From Paulinella micropora (lineage: Eukaryota > Cercozoa > Imbricatea > Euglyphida > Paulinellidae): a stretch of 45,000 bases of DNA. The position numbers and the translations under genes are program-made. The notes below the pieces were generated by a model. The model had not been told where the DNA came from, did no database searches, and was given only the letters and a program-made list of their open reading frames with translations. Every line of letters starts with the position of its first letter. Position 1 is the first letter of the stretch. The DNA lies in contig WBZZ01003018.1 in NCBI GenBank assembly GCA_019918135.1, positions 192,501 to 237,500 of the forward strand, given 5' to 3'. Positions 19,098 to 27,025 of the stretch are shown here, in pieces.

Positions 19098-19592
19098 CCG
19101 CGACATATGCGGATATTGTAATATATAATTAAATAATATTTAAACAAAAATATATAATATGTATAATATACAAGCACGGGAAAAAACGATGGACGAATAC
19201 ACGGGAAGCAATAATTACTTCTTTGTTTATAACATGAAAATGAAACAGAATATGAGTATGCTGAACGGCCTGCGAATGACACTGCGCGACCTTAAAAAGG
19301 AATATGAAATTAAGGAAACGGCGGAACTACATAAAGACATTTCAACATTAAACGATATAATACAAACCGCAACCGAGAACCATGACAAGGGCTACCCGTG
19401 GTTAAATGAGAAATTAGATGAAATATCTGATATTGTTGAACCAATTAAAAAAAGGCATTTACACAAATAACAACCCATTATTTTTTTTAACCGATAACCC
19501 CCGCCGACATATGCGGACAATGTAATATATAATTAAATATTATTTAAACAAAAAATATATAATATGTATAATATACAAGCACGGGAAAAAAT
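19098..19592 (+). promoter_or_regulatory. Duplicated promoter-leader block (right arm)
   Basis: The block before the small helical gene (19098-19188) is repeated almost exactly before the recombinase gene (19500-19592). It has a GACATATGCGG motif, TAATATATAATTAAAT dyad DNA, a TTTAAACAAAAA run, TATAATATGTATAATATAC, and a leader that, if translated, gives both proteins the same nine residues MYNIQAREK. Confidence 0.7.
19159..19470 (+). CDS. Small helical protein sharing the recombinase promoter (right arm)
   Basis: 103 residues from 19159, or 93 from the Met at 19189. It contains NMKMKQNMSMLNGLRMTLRDLKKEYE and a second helix ending LDEISDIVEPIKKRH. It has no Cys and no membrane segment. It lies immediately upstream of the recombinase in the same direction. 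It is conserved intact in both arms, which supports a real gene, but its function is unknown. Confidence 0.62.
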   Translation: MYNIQAREKTMDEYTGSNNYFFVYNMKMKQNMSMLNGLRMTLRDLKKEYEIKETAELHKDISTLNDIIQTATENHDKGYPWLNEKLDEISDIVEPIKKRHLHK

Positions 19593-20823
19593 GGATTTCA
19601 AGCAAATTGATTACAAGGACACGGACGACCTGATTGGCAAACTGCAAAAGATAACTGGAAGCGAACGCACCAGTTTGATTGTATTGTTGGTGGAATTAAT
19701 AAAGAAATATGGCAAAAGTGTCAAAAACCTTAAAAAGAATTTGGCATGGACAATGGGAACACTTGAACACATTGAAAAAGTTAATACCAAAGATGCGTAT
19801 TTGACCAAGTTGCGGAAGGCTTACAAGGAACACCACGAGAAAGAAGAAAAACAAATTAACAAAGCACTGGCACTAACTGAGGAAGAACGAACACAAAAAG
19901 CAACAAAACAGATTAAAAAGCGTAATGCTAATTTGAAAGACATTAAAGACTTTGAACCTGACCTAATTACAAGTGTAATGGACAAACTGAACGAAAGCAA
20001 CAAATTGGTTGACCTGATTATACTTTTACAATTGGCGACTGGCAGAAGGTTGATTGAGGTATTGCGAATTACCGATTTACCACAAGAAGCCAAAACACCA
20101 AATTACATAATTATTGATAAAGTTGCTAAGGATAAAAAAGGATATATCAAAGACATTGAAGTGCCACTTATACATATTACATATGAAGACATGAAAAGTG
20201 CGTGGGAAGCCGTGCGGGCAGGATTGAACGAAAAGGACAAAGCAAAATCAAACGAAGATTTAACCAATAAGTTTAATGCGAGAATTTCAAGACGGATGAC
20301 GGACCTATTGAAGAAGAAAGCAACAAGCCATTTGGCGAGAAAGATATATGGCGCGATGGCTTACAGACAATTTGCACCTGGTAATATTGACCGCAGTGTG
20401 TATTTATCACAAGTGCTGGGACATGTTGAAGACAGCGAGGCCAGCAGATATTACGCAAATGTAAAAGTGCGACCGCCAGAAATTGCCACAGAACCACAAG
20501 CAAAACAAGCAATTGATAATTTAGAAAACAAAATCACTAGATTGGAAAGCAAAATTGAAGGGTTGAATGCGAATATGCCACCCGAATTGATTGATGCTTT
20601 GGCAATTATTCAAGCAATGAAAAAGCAAGGCATACAACCAACAAACAGCAAAATACGAGAATATGCAAAGATTGGTGCAACAAAAGCAAGATACGTGGCC
20701 GACATTGCCCGCGGGGTTGAACCAACAAAAGCGGGATACCCAAAAAAGCAAATCAAGGACAATGAACTACCAGCAATACGAAGAAGCGAACGAGTGAAAG
20801 CAAAACAGCAAGCCAAAAAATAA
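19564..20823 (+). CDS. Tyrosine recombinase, telomere-resolvase-like (right arm)
   Basis: A 419-residue DNA breaking-rejoining enzyme (410 if it starts at 19591). Catalytic residues, numbered from 19564: Arg161/162 in LATGRRLIEVLR, a Lys in the VAKDKKG hairpin (188-192), HLAR (His256, Arg259), LGH (His287) and the nucleophile Tyr296 in ASRYY. The part from ARKIYGAMAYRQF to LGHVEDSEASRYY resembles telomere resolvases such as TelN/TelK more than phage integrases in its K-I-Y---AY--F pattern, the 28-residue Arg-His spacing and the acidic residues after LGH. An N-terminal helical domain (1-130) and a basic tail with a coiled coil (about 320-419) flank the core. It could resolve hairpin ends, or integrate and invert the element. 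Confidence 0.83.
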   Translation: MYNIQAREKMDFKQIDYKDTDDLIGKLQKITGSERTSLIVLLVELIKKYGKSVKNLKKNLAWTMGTLEHIEKVNTKDAYLTKLRKAYKEHHEKEEKQINKALALTEEERTQKATKQIKKRNANLKDIKDFEPDLITSVMDKLNESNKLVDLIILLQLATGRRLIEVLRITDLPQEAKTPNYIIIDKVAKDKKGYIKDIEVPLIHITYEDMKSAWEAVRAGLNEKDKAKSNEDLTNKFNARISRRMTDLLKKKATSHLARKIYGAMAYRQFAPGNIDRSVYLSQVLGHVEDSEASRYYANVKVRPPEIATEPQAKQAIDNLENKITRLESKIEGLNANMPPELIDALAIIQAMKKQGIQPTNSKIREYAKIGATKARYVADIARGVEPTKAGYPKKQIKDNELPAIRRSERVKAKQQAKK

Positions 20824-20928
20824 ATTAGCCAAATCAATTACCATTTTTTTTTGTCTGGGTAAATCCGCCAGCAAATAAACCTTGCCGACAAACCTGACGA
20901 CAACAGCGGACACAACACCGCCAATACG

Positions 20929-21432
20929 ATGTTGCCCGAAATCCACAAAAGACGGAAAGAAGGAAAAAGGGGAAAACAGAAAAACCAAAAATCGTGTTTC
21001 TTGTGTTTTGGTGTTTTGTCTAGAAAAATGGATGAAGACGACGAGGCCAAGGACATTGAAGCAAAAATTATGAGAAGCAAGAAGGCCACCACGGTTGAGG
21101 ACATTGAAGCCGAAATATTGTTATTGAAGGGCAAACACGAAGCAACACACAAGAAGATTGAAGCATTACAGAAGAAACAAACCAGAAACGAAATACAACA
21201 AAAGGCGTAGACAAAGAAGAAAGAACAAGCACAAATGAAATTGAAGTGGAAGCAAGAAGATGAACGAGACAGACAAAAAAAACAACAAATTGATAAAGAA
21301 TTTAAGAAGTTTTTTGAGTGGATAAGAAATGGAAAGGCCAGGGGGCTTACCGAAGAAGCAATGAACCAAATTGAAGGACTGATTGCCACTGGACACAGCC
21401 ACGAGGAAGCCGTCAAAACTTTTACACTTTAA
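20929..21432 (+). pseudogene. Charged coiled-coil protein with nonsense mutation (right arm)
   Basis: Same gene as 2433-2936, but a TGG codon has become TAG at 21208-21210, cutting the frame at about residue 93. The downstream 65 codons from the Met at 21235 remain open. The left arm is intact at the paired position (2655-2657), so this is a mutation after duplication. A 3' fragment could still be translated. Confidence 0.8.
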
Positions 21433-21479
21433 AGTATTAAAATTGTTGCCAACTTGTCCAGTATTAAAATTGATTGTTT

Positions 21480-21623
21480 AGTAGTTGATAACCCGAAACT
21501 GGTCAAAAATTTTCGACCACTTTCGGGTTGTATGATAAAAACAGGTAATCAATACAGAAGGCCAAAAGCACTCAAAACGGCTACTACAAGCAACAGAAAA
21601 ATATATGACACATTTTTATTAAA
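21480..21623. repeat. Displaced inner part of the left TIR of element A
   Basis: This is the reverse complement of 42561-42704 (paired coordinates sum to 64184). In the right TIR this piece joins directly to the nuclease-bearing part, which shows the left TIR was split here by element B. Confidence 0.92.
21490..21529. repeat. 40-bp near-perfect dyad in the TIR
   Basis: AACCCGAAACTGGTC, an AAAAATTTT centre, then GACCACTTTCGGGTT: 18 of 20 positions pair, so the single strand folds into a long hairpin. The mirror copy is at 42655-42694. It may be a binding site for a dimeric protein or a replication-terminal hairpin. Confidence 0.85.
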
Positions 21624-21635
21624 AGTTATTACATA

Positions 21636-21878
21636 ATGTATAATATGTCCGACCTCAAACAGAAGAAAGCAGAATATAGAAAAGAAAGAAGCAAACAGAA
21701 ATATACTTGTGTATGTGGTAAGACTATAGGAATATATGGTAAATACACACACGAAAAAACAGATTTTCATAGAGATTTCTTCGCGGAGAAAGAGGAGATT
21801 ATGTTAGGTGGGAGACTAGTTGAAATAATTTGTCGTAGAAATGATGATATAGAAAAATATTACGAAAACAAACAATAA
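21636..21878 (+). CDS. Small Cys/His protein
   Basis: An 80-residue basic protein (77 if started at the Met at 21645) with CVCGKTIGIYGKYTHEKTDFHRD, a possible C2H2-like finger with a wide loop. It is the first rightward gene of element A after the TIR. The family is not recognised. A lone finger plus basic N-terminus suggests nucleic-acid binding. Confidence 0.55.
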   Translation: MYNMSDLKQKKAEYRKERSKQKYTCVCGKTIGIYGKYTHEKTDFHRDFFAEKEEIMLGGRLVEIICRRNDDIEKYYENKQ

Positions 21879-21880
21879 TT

Positions 21881-21919
21881 AATTTATATTAAAGATTATT
21901 TTTTCTACTATTATATAAG
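21881..21919 (+). promoter_or_regulatory. Element A promoter, paired copies
   Basis: TTTATATTAAAGATTATTTT, a spacer, then TATTATATAAG directly before the start codon at 21920. The same arrangement occurs at 22221-22258 before the gene at 22259. A related TATATTAAGGATAATATA lies near 22494-22511, upstream of the polymerase gene. Confidence 0.7.
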
Positions 21920-22201
21920 ATGACGACGACCAGAGTTGTGGGTGTTTCATTTGATGGGAGACAGGGAAATATCTCTTATCTTAAAACAATTGGGCGAGGC
22001 GAAAAAGTTTTCATTCAACACGAACCAGAAAACAAATTTGATAAAAATGCGGTAAAGGTTGAAACAGAAAGCGGAAAACAACTAGGTTATATTAATAAGC
22101 ACTTGGCAGGAACTCTTAAGTTTAAAGGAAGGAAACAAGTATATTATTCAATCTATGGAGGAGGATTAGGAAAACATTACGGGATTGAAATTACAATTTA
22201 A
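21920..22201 (+). CDS. HIRAN-domain protein
   Basis: A 93-residue protein consisting of little more than a HIRAN domain: GVSFDGRQGNI near the N-terminus, then VFIQHEPENKFDKNAVKV and LGYINKHLA. HIRAN domains bind 3' single-strand DNA ends or stalled forks, as in the HLTF and Rad5 helicases, and occur alone in some phages and viruses. It lies with the replication genes and probably helps DNA replication or end recognition. Confidence 0.8.
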   Translation: MTTTRVVGVSFDGRQGNISYLKTIGRGEKVFIQHEPENKFDKNAVKVETESGKQLGYINKHLAGTLKFKGRKQVYYSIYGGGLGKHYGIEITI

Positions 22202-22258
22202 AATATCATAAACAATATTTAATTTATATTAAAGATTATTTTTTTTGTATTATATAAG

Positions 22259-22480
22259 ATGGGTAGAAAAGCAATATACAAAACTCCAGAAGAGAAAAAG
22301 GAAGCCTTACGGAAAAGGGCTAGGGAATTCATAAAGAAAGACCCCGAAAGGCACAAGCAAAAGGCAATGGAATATTACAACCAAAATAAAACATTAATAG
22401 CGGAACGAAGAAAGAAAAAAAGAGAAGAAGTAAAGCAGGCCTTAATGAAGTTAAAGCGAATGGAAGAAGCACTAAAATAA
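22259..22480 (+). CDS. Small basic helical protein
   Basis: 73 residues, very rich in Lys, Arg and Glu, with an FIKKDPERHKQKAMEYYNQNK segment and a C-terminal amphipathic helix. It is probably DNA or RNA bound. The promoter block at 22221-22258 supports expression. No family recognised. Confidence 0.58.
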   Translation: MGRKAIYKTPEEKKEALRKRAREFIKKDPERHKQKAMEYYNQNKTLIAERRKKKREEVKQALMKLKRMEEALK

Positions 22481-22588
22481 TATATATGAATTATATATTA
22501 AGGATAATATATTATTAGTTATAAATATAACAGATAATTTATTAATTATTTTTCAATATTTTTATATTCGTATTGATATAAAAATAAC

Positions 22589-25497
22589 ATGCCACCACCT
22601 TTACCACCAAGACCAGCAAAAGAAAATGTTGAACTATTGAGGGTAAGAGCGAATTTAAGGGAAACAAAAACTACAGAACCAAGACGAAGGGAAGTAAAAC
22701 TTATTGAATTAAGACCAAGATTTAATAGAGCCTTAAATTCATATACATACCGATTAAAGAGACTTGATATTAACTTTTATGACAGCGATGAGATTGAGAA
22801 GGCACTTATGAGAGCGGTAAGAGATGCCAGAAGCAGAGGTATGACGAACGAAGCGAGTATCCATGTCAAGTTTGCTTATATTACCGATATAGACGATGAA
22901 AAGTTTTATAAATGGAAAACTTTTAATGCGGTAAAGATAAAAGATATTGAAGACTTATTTAATGCCATAATACTATACAATGAGGAAAATATTGAGGCGA
23001 GTGCGAATGGTTATGACCGCTTTATTCAATATATGAGAATTGAATTTATCCAAGAAAACGGAGGAGGTTGTAATTTATCGGGAAACGACAAGAAAACCAA
23101 AACAGACGAAGGAACACATATCAATCCAAGAAGTAATAATAATAATTGTTTCTTTCAAGTCAATAAAAAAATATTGAACTTCAAGACAAACAAAAGAGCC
23201 TGTAATGAAATTAGAAAAGAATTTAATCTTGAACCTGATACATTCATTCCTTTTTCGGTTGGTTTTGAAATTCTAAAAAAATATTGTATTGAAGGAAAGT
23301 TTTATGAAATAACCGATGCGACAACAAAACAAACTTTACGAAATTACGAAGACCCTTTAATTTCTGCTGATGTCCTTTGTTATTTGGATGAAGGACATTA
23401 TTTAGAATTTATCGGAAGAACCAAAAAGAGATGCGAGGATTGTTTCAAAACTTATTTTAATAGTCATAGATGTAATAATAAGAGAATTACATATGCTATG
23501 GCGAAACTAAGAAAAAAGAAAGACAGAGTTGATAGTTTATTGACAACCTTCAAGGAAATGTCATATAATAACAAAGACGAAATCTTTCATTACGACTTAG
23601 AAACATTCGTAAATGAGCAAGAATTACACACACCATATATAGCGGGCTATACCATTGGAAACATTGGTTTTAAATATGTCGCTGGTGATGATTGTATTTC
23701 AAAATTGGTTGATATCATTTTTGAATATGCTGACGAATTAAAAAAGAAGAAACCCGAAGCGAGATTATATGTTAGTGCTTTTAATGGAGCGAAATTTGAC
23801 CATTATTTCATTCAGAAAGAATTCATTAAAAGAAAGATAAAAGATACTCCTTTGATTAATAATGGTGCTATCATTTCAATGGAATACAAGAATATGAAAT
23901 TTTGGGACTTGTGTAAGCACACGGAGGGAAGCCTTAAGAAGAACCTTGAAACCTTAGGATGCGATATTTTAAAAGGCGATTTTGACCATAGTAAGGCGAA
24001 AAGGTGGGAGGAGTTGGATGAAGAAACCAAGAATGACTGCTTAAAATATCTGCCTGTGATGTTATGGGTTTGAAGGAATTATATGAAAGATTGAATAAAT
24101 CAACATTTGAAGAGAATAAGACCAATCTCTCCGAGTTTATGTCAACGTCTTCATTGACCTTCAACTTATGGAAAAAAGAGATAGATAAAAAATATATTAT
24201 TCAACTTCCAAAATTGAACCAAGAAAAAGATTTTAGAAAGGCTATTTATGGGGCTAGAACTTATCCAAGCAAACGAAGATTTATTTCAAAACAATACGAA
24301 AAATATTTAAACGGAGAAATATCTTTTGATGAAATTAAAGATTATCTCATTGATGCGGATGTAGTCTCGCTTTATCCAACAGCCATGTTAGAAGACTATA
24401 TGACGGGTGAAATAAGAGAACATAAAGAACCAACAGAGAAAATGTTGGGTAAGTTGGGTATATGGAATATTGATTTCATATCACCAAAAAATCTCTTACA
24501 CCCGCGAGTGCCTTTTAGAGATGATAAGGGTTGTTTAAAGTGGGAACTAAAAGACATGAATGACCAATGGCTTACAAGTGTTGATATTGAAGACATGATG
24601 GAACTTGGATATAAGATTAAAATTAATCGCGGATACTACACGGAAGGAGCCGAACCAGTATTTAAAGATTACATTTTGGAGTTATTCAAGAAAAAACAAA
24701 ATTCAAAGAAAGGAACACCACAATATCTACTCGCTAAGTTATTTATGAATGCCTTATACGGGAAGACAATCCAAAGACCGATAAACTCAACGAGTAAGTA
24801 TATTTCAAAAAATAGCGAATATTGGAAATTTTGGGCTAGTCATGTGATAACCGATATTGAAAAGTTTAATGACGATTTATGGCTTATCAGCGGAATTCCA
24901 AGAGACGAGAAAACATTAGAAAAGAAAATTACAAAACCGACACACTGCGGAGCCTTCATATTAGCATACAGCAGACGAATTATGTATAAATATATGACGG
25001 AGGCTAATCCAGACAACAATCTAGAAAATGATTATTATTATACAGACACAGACAGCATTCAAGCACATGTAAAAACGATAGAAAAAATAAGAAGATTTAG
25101 AGATAAATCAATCGGCGGTATGAGTGATGACCTTGGCGATGATTGTAAGATAATAAGAGGAATATGGATAGCCCCAAAATTGTATATGTTGGAATATGTA
25201 AAAAGGGGAGACGAACGAGGCAAGACACATTTCCACTTTAGAGGAAAAGGATTGGACTTGAAGAAATTAAATCCTGCTTCATATGAACTAATGGACAAGG
25301 GCGAAAGCCTGACAAACACAAGAGACTTCATAATGAAGAAGATACACACGAGCAGAAACAGCAAACAGCAACACATTGAACACTTTAGCATTCAACACCA
25401 AAAGAATGTTGTAAAAGTTGTAAATAAGACGAGATGGTGCGGACGAGATTTCTATACTGATAATGATAGTATTCCTTACGGATATCAAAGACATTAG
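22589..25497 (+). pseudogene. Protein-primed family B DNA polymerase, frameshifted
   Basis: Two overlapping frames (22589-24073 and 24064-25497) together form one polymerase of about 965 residues. The first has the exonuclease motifs: DLE (Asp336, Glu338) and NGAKFDHYF (399-407), with a CEDC...HRC cluster before them. The second, counted from its Met at 24064, has motif A DVVSLYP (99-105), motif B KLFMNALYGK (225-234), motif C YTDTDS (326-331; Asp328, Asp330) and KLY. The shift lies near 24050, at the third exonuclease motif, where two extra bases would explain it. No ATP or separate terminal protein is obvious. The integrated copy is probably inactive unless frameshifting occurs or there is an assembly error. 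Confidence 0.88.
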
Positions 25498-25558
25498 AAA
25501 CGAGAGAGAGTGTAGTTGATAAATAGTTAATTAATTAATTTTTTATTTTTTATATCCT

Positions 25559-25571
25559 ATAGTATATACTA
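25559..25571 (+). promoter_or_regulatory. TAGTATATACTA promoter-like palindrome
   Basis: ATAGTATATACTA sits directly before the start at 25572. TAGTATATAC recurs at 26514-26523, upstream of the leftward gene starting at 26504, and TAGTATAT at 26571-26578 before 26581. Shorter forms precede 39228 (TTAGTATA) and, on the other strand, 33340. Confidence 0.6.
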
Positions 25572-25856
25572 ATGTCTCTCAAGTCTCTCGCGGAAAAATT
25601 TGAAAAACTTTCTATCAATAATAAAACATTTACTTTGGATGATATCAAGCAAGTCATTGATGGTCATGTAAATGAATATAAATCTGAAAGTAAAAAACTT
25701 CAAGAACAAGGATTGCTACCTATTGGAAAATATAAGGGGAAGTCCGTTGCCGATGTCGCTGTATTTGACAAGCAATACTTAATATGGTTGAACAAGCAAC
25801 CGATAATGATAAACTATCCAGAACTCAAAAAAGAAATTGTTAAATATATTCTATAA
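25572..25856 (+). CDS. Small protein with ExoX C-terminal-like domain (paralogue 1)
   Basis: 94 residues. The second half, LPIGKYKGKSVADVAVFDKQYLIWL (about 50-74), matches the short domain found at the C-terminus of exodeoxyribonuclease X-like proteins and in many stand-alone viral and phage proteins (pattern: GKYKGK---VA--D--YL-WL). The N-terminal half is helical and charged. A related protein is encoded at 26581-26988. The function of the stand-alone form is unknown; DNA-related use is likely. Confidence 0.7.
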   Translation: MSLKSLAEKFEKLSINNKTFTLDDIKQVIDGHVNEYKSESKKLQEQGLLPIGKYKGKSVADVAVFDKQYLIWLNKQPIMINYPELKKEIVKYIL

Positions 25857-26504
25857 TCACACTACATTCTCCTTTAAATTTATTTCTTTTTTTATTATTC
25901 TTAATATTGCCTTTTCTCTATGAAAATTGTTAAATTGTGTATAGTGTGGCTCTTTTAGAATTTCCCTAAAGTCTTCTCTTTCTTCTATTTCTACATTACG
26001 ATAATTTAGTTTATTCTCTTCTAAATATCGGTCTGTAATTTCTTTAAACTTTATTTTTTCAAAGTGATGGTCAACATGAACGTTTTTTCTATCGTGTATT
26101 TCTTTTGTTATTTCACATATATATTTCGGCTCAATGAAAATGTCTATTACCATTCTATTTAAATATTCTTCTATTTGATTTTTTATAGTATTTCTACACG
26201 CATCATTAAATTTGGTCTTGGTGTATCTCATCATTTGTTTCTCTTTATTTACCCCAATGTAATTAATACAATTATACCACGAAAATGCTTTTTCTCCTAT
26301 ACGAAAGTGCTTACTACCATATCCATTATTTTCAACATCAATTTCACAATTTATCAAATGTTCAAATTTCGTCTTATAATCAGGATGATTAATTATAATA
26401 CCCTTAATAAAATTACTATCGTTTTCATTTAACTTTTCATTGTGCTTATATTTGCTGACAATATTTCTTATATATACTATTATTTCTTTCTTTGTTTTAA
26501 ACAT
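25857..26504 (-). CDS. DUF3223/DCL-like protein
   Basis: 215 residues from the Met at 26504 (223 if from 26528). The part with NFIKGIIINHPDYKTKFEHLINCEIDV, then HFRIGEKAFSWYNCINYI, follows the pattern of the DUF3223 (DCL) family: HP--K, a beta strand, F-I, then FSW/Y-C. The C-terminal half is charged and contains NVHVDHHFEKIKF. DCL proteins act in plastid rRNA maturation in plants; related domains occur in large DNA viruses with unknown role. The assignment is tentative. Confidence 0.55.
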   Translation of the reverse strand: MFKTKKEIIVYIRNIVSKYKHNEKLNENDSNFIKGIIINHPDYKTKFEHLINCEIDVENNGYGSKHFRIGEKAFSWYNCINYIGVNKEKQMMRYTKTKFNDACRNTIKNQIEEYLNRMVIDIFIEPKYICEITKEIHDRKNVHVDHHFEKIKFKEITDRYLEENKLNYRNVEIEEREDFREILKEPHYTQFNNFHREKAILRIIKKEINLKENVV

Positions 26505-26580
26505 TACTCCGCTTAGTATATACAACATACTATATACTCTTAAATAAAATTAATAAAAAAATAATATTAATAGTATATCA

Positions 26581-26988
26581 ATGACAGACCTAAGCACCAA
26601 GCAGGACTACTTGAATGAAATTGAAAAATGGAACATTGACAGCGAAGTTAAGAAACCCACTATTAAATGGACTAAACCCGACATTGTTTCTTTTTATGAG
26701 CAATATAAACCAAGAGATGATAATGTGAAAGTAGTTATTCCTTTAGAAAACGTGTTGGACGAAGAAGAAAGCACTCCTTTTACGACTGCTGATTTAAAAG
26801 AGACTGGAATTACTGAAATAAAGGCCAAGGTCGGCGAAGAAATAGAAAAAACCGATATTTTTCTTCAATATGGTAAGTATAAAAAAATGAAAATTGAAGA
26901 TGTTGCTAAGATTGATAAACCATACCTTGAATATTTAATTCAACAACCTTATTTTAATAACAAAGATGTGGTAAAAAAATATTTGTGA
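26581..26988 (+). CDS. Protein with ExoX C-terminal-like domain (paralogue 2)
   Basis: 135 residues: a helical N-terminal part with WTKPDIVSFYEQYKP, an acidic linker, and a C-terminal domain FLQYGKYKKMKIEDVAKIDKPYLEYLIQQ that parallels the one at 25572-25856. Two such proteins on either side of one leftward gene suggest a local duplication with divergence. Confidence 0.65.
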   Translation: MTDLSTKQDYLNEIEKWNIDSEVKKPTIKWTKPDIVSFYEQYKPRDDNVKVVIPLENVLDEEESTPFTTADLKETGITEIKAKVGEEIEKTDIFLQYGKYKKMKIEDVAKIDKPYLEYLIQQPYFNNKDVVKKYL

Positions 26989-27025
26989 TGATATTACATT
27001 GTCTTCCACTAAATTTTTTTTGGCT

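Larger units (their letters stand above)
2392..21479. mobile_element. Element B: 19.1-kb mobile replicon inserted into the left TIR of element A
   Basis: The right TIR of element A gives the empty site: a continuous GAAACAAAGTAGTTG. On the left this is interrupted after GAAACAA (2391) and resumes with AGTAGTTG at 21480. The insert is an inverted-repeat element (arms 2386-8996 and 14869-21479) with its own replication and recombination genes and no capsid, polymerase, protease or ATPase genes. It has no direct target-site duplication. The six bases left of the insert (AAACAA) reappear as their reverse complement (TTGTTT) at the right edge, so the repeat symmetry extends six bases into the target. 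Element identity is seen in the sequence; a plasmid-like or transposon-like lifestyle is inferred. Confidence 0.88.
14869..21479. repeat. Right arm of the 6.6-kb inverted repeat of element B
   Basis: Partner of 2386-8996. It carries the same five genes in the order zinc-finger protein, primase-helicase, iteron field, small helical protein, recombinase, coiled-coil protein, all transcribed rightward, away from the centre. One of its genes (the coiled-coil protein) has a nonsense mutation not present in the left arm. Confidence 0.95.

Noticed and set aside
13731..21210. Alternative genetic code (TAA or TAG as sense)
   Set aside because: Only two internal stops occur. One of them is TGG in the other arm, and all other genes end normally at TAA, TAG or TGA, so mutation is simpler.
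2386..21479. Element B as a YR retrotransposon (Ngaro/DIRS type)
   Set aside because: No reverse transcriptase or RNase H motif is found in any long frame, and the terminal structure is a gene-bearing inverted repeat.
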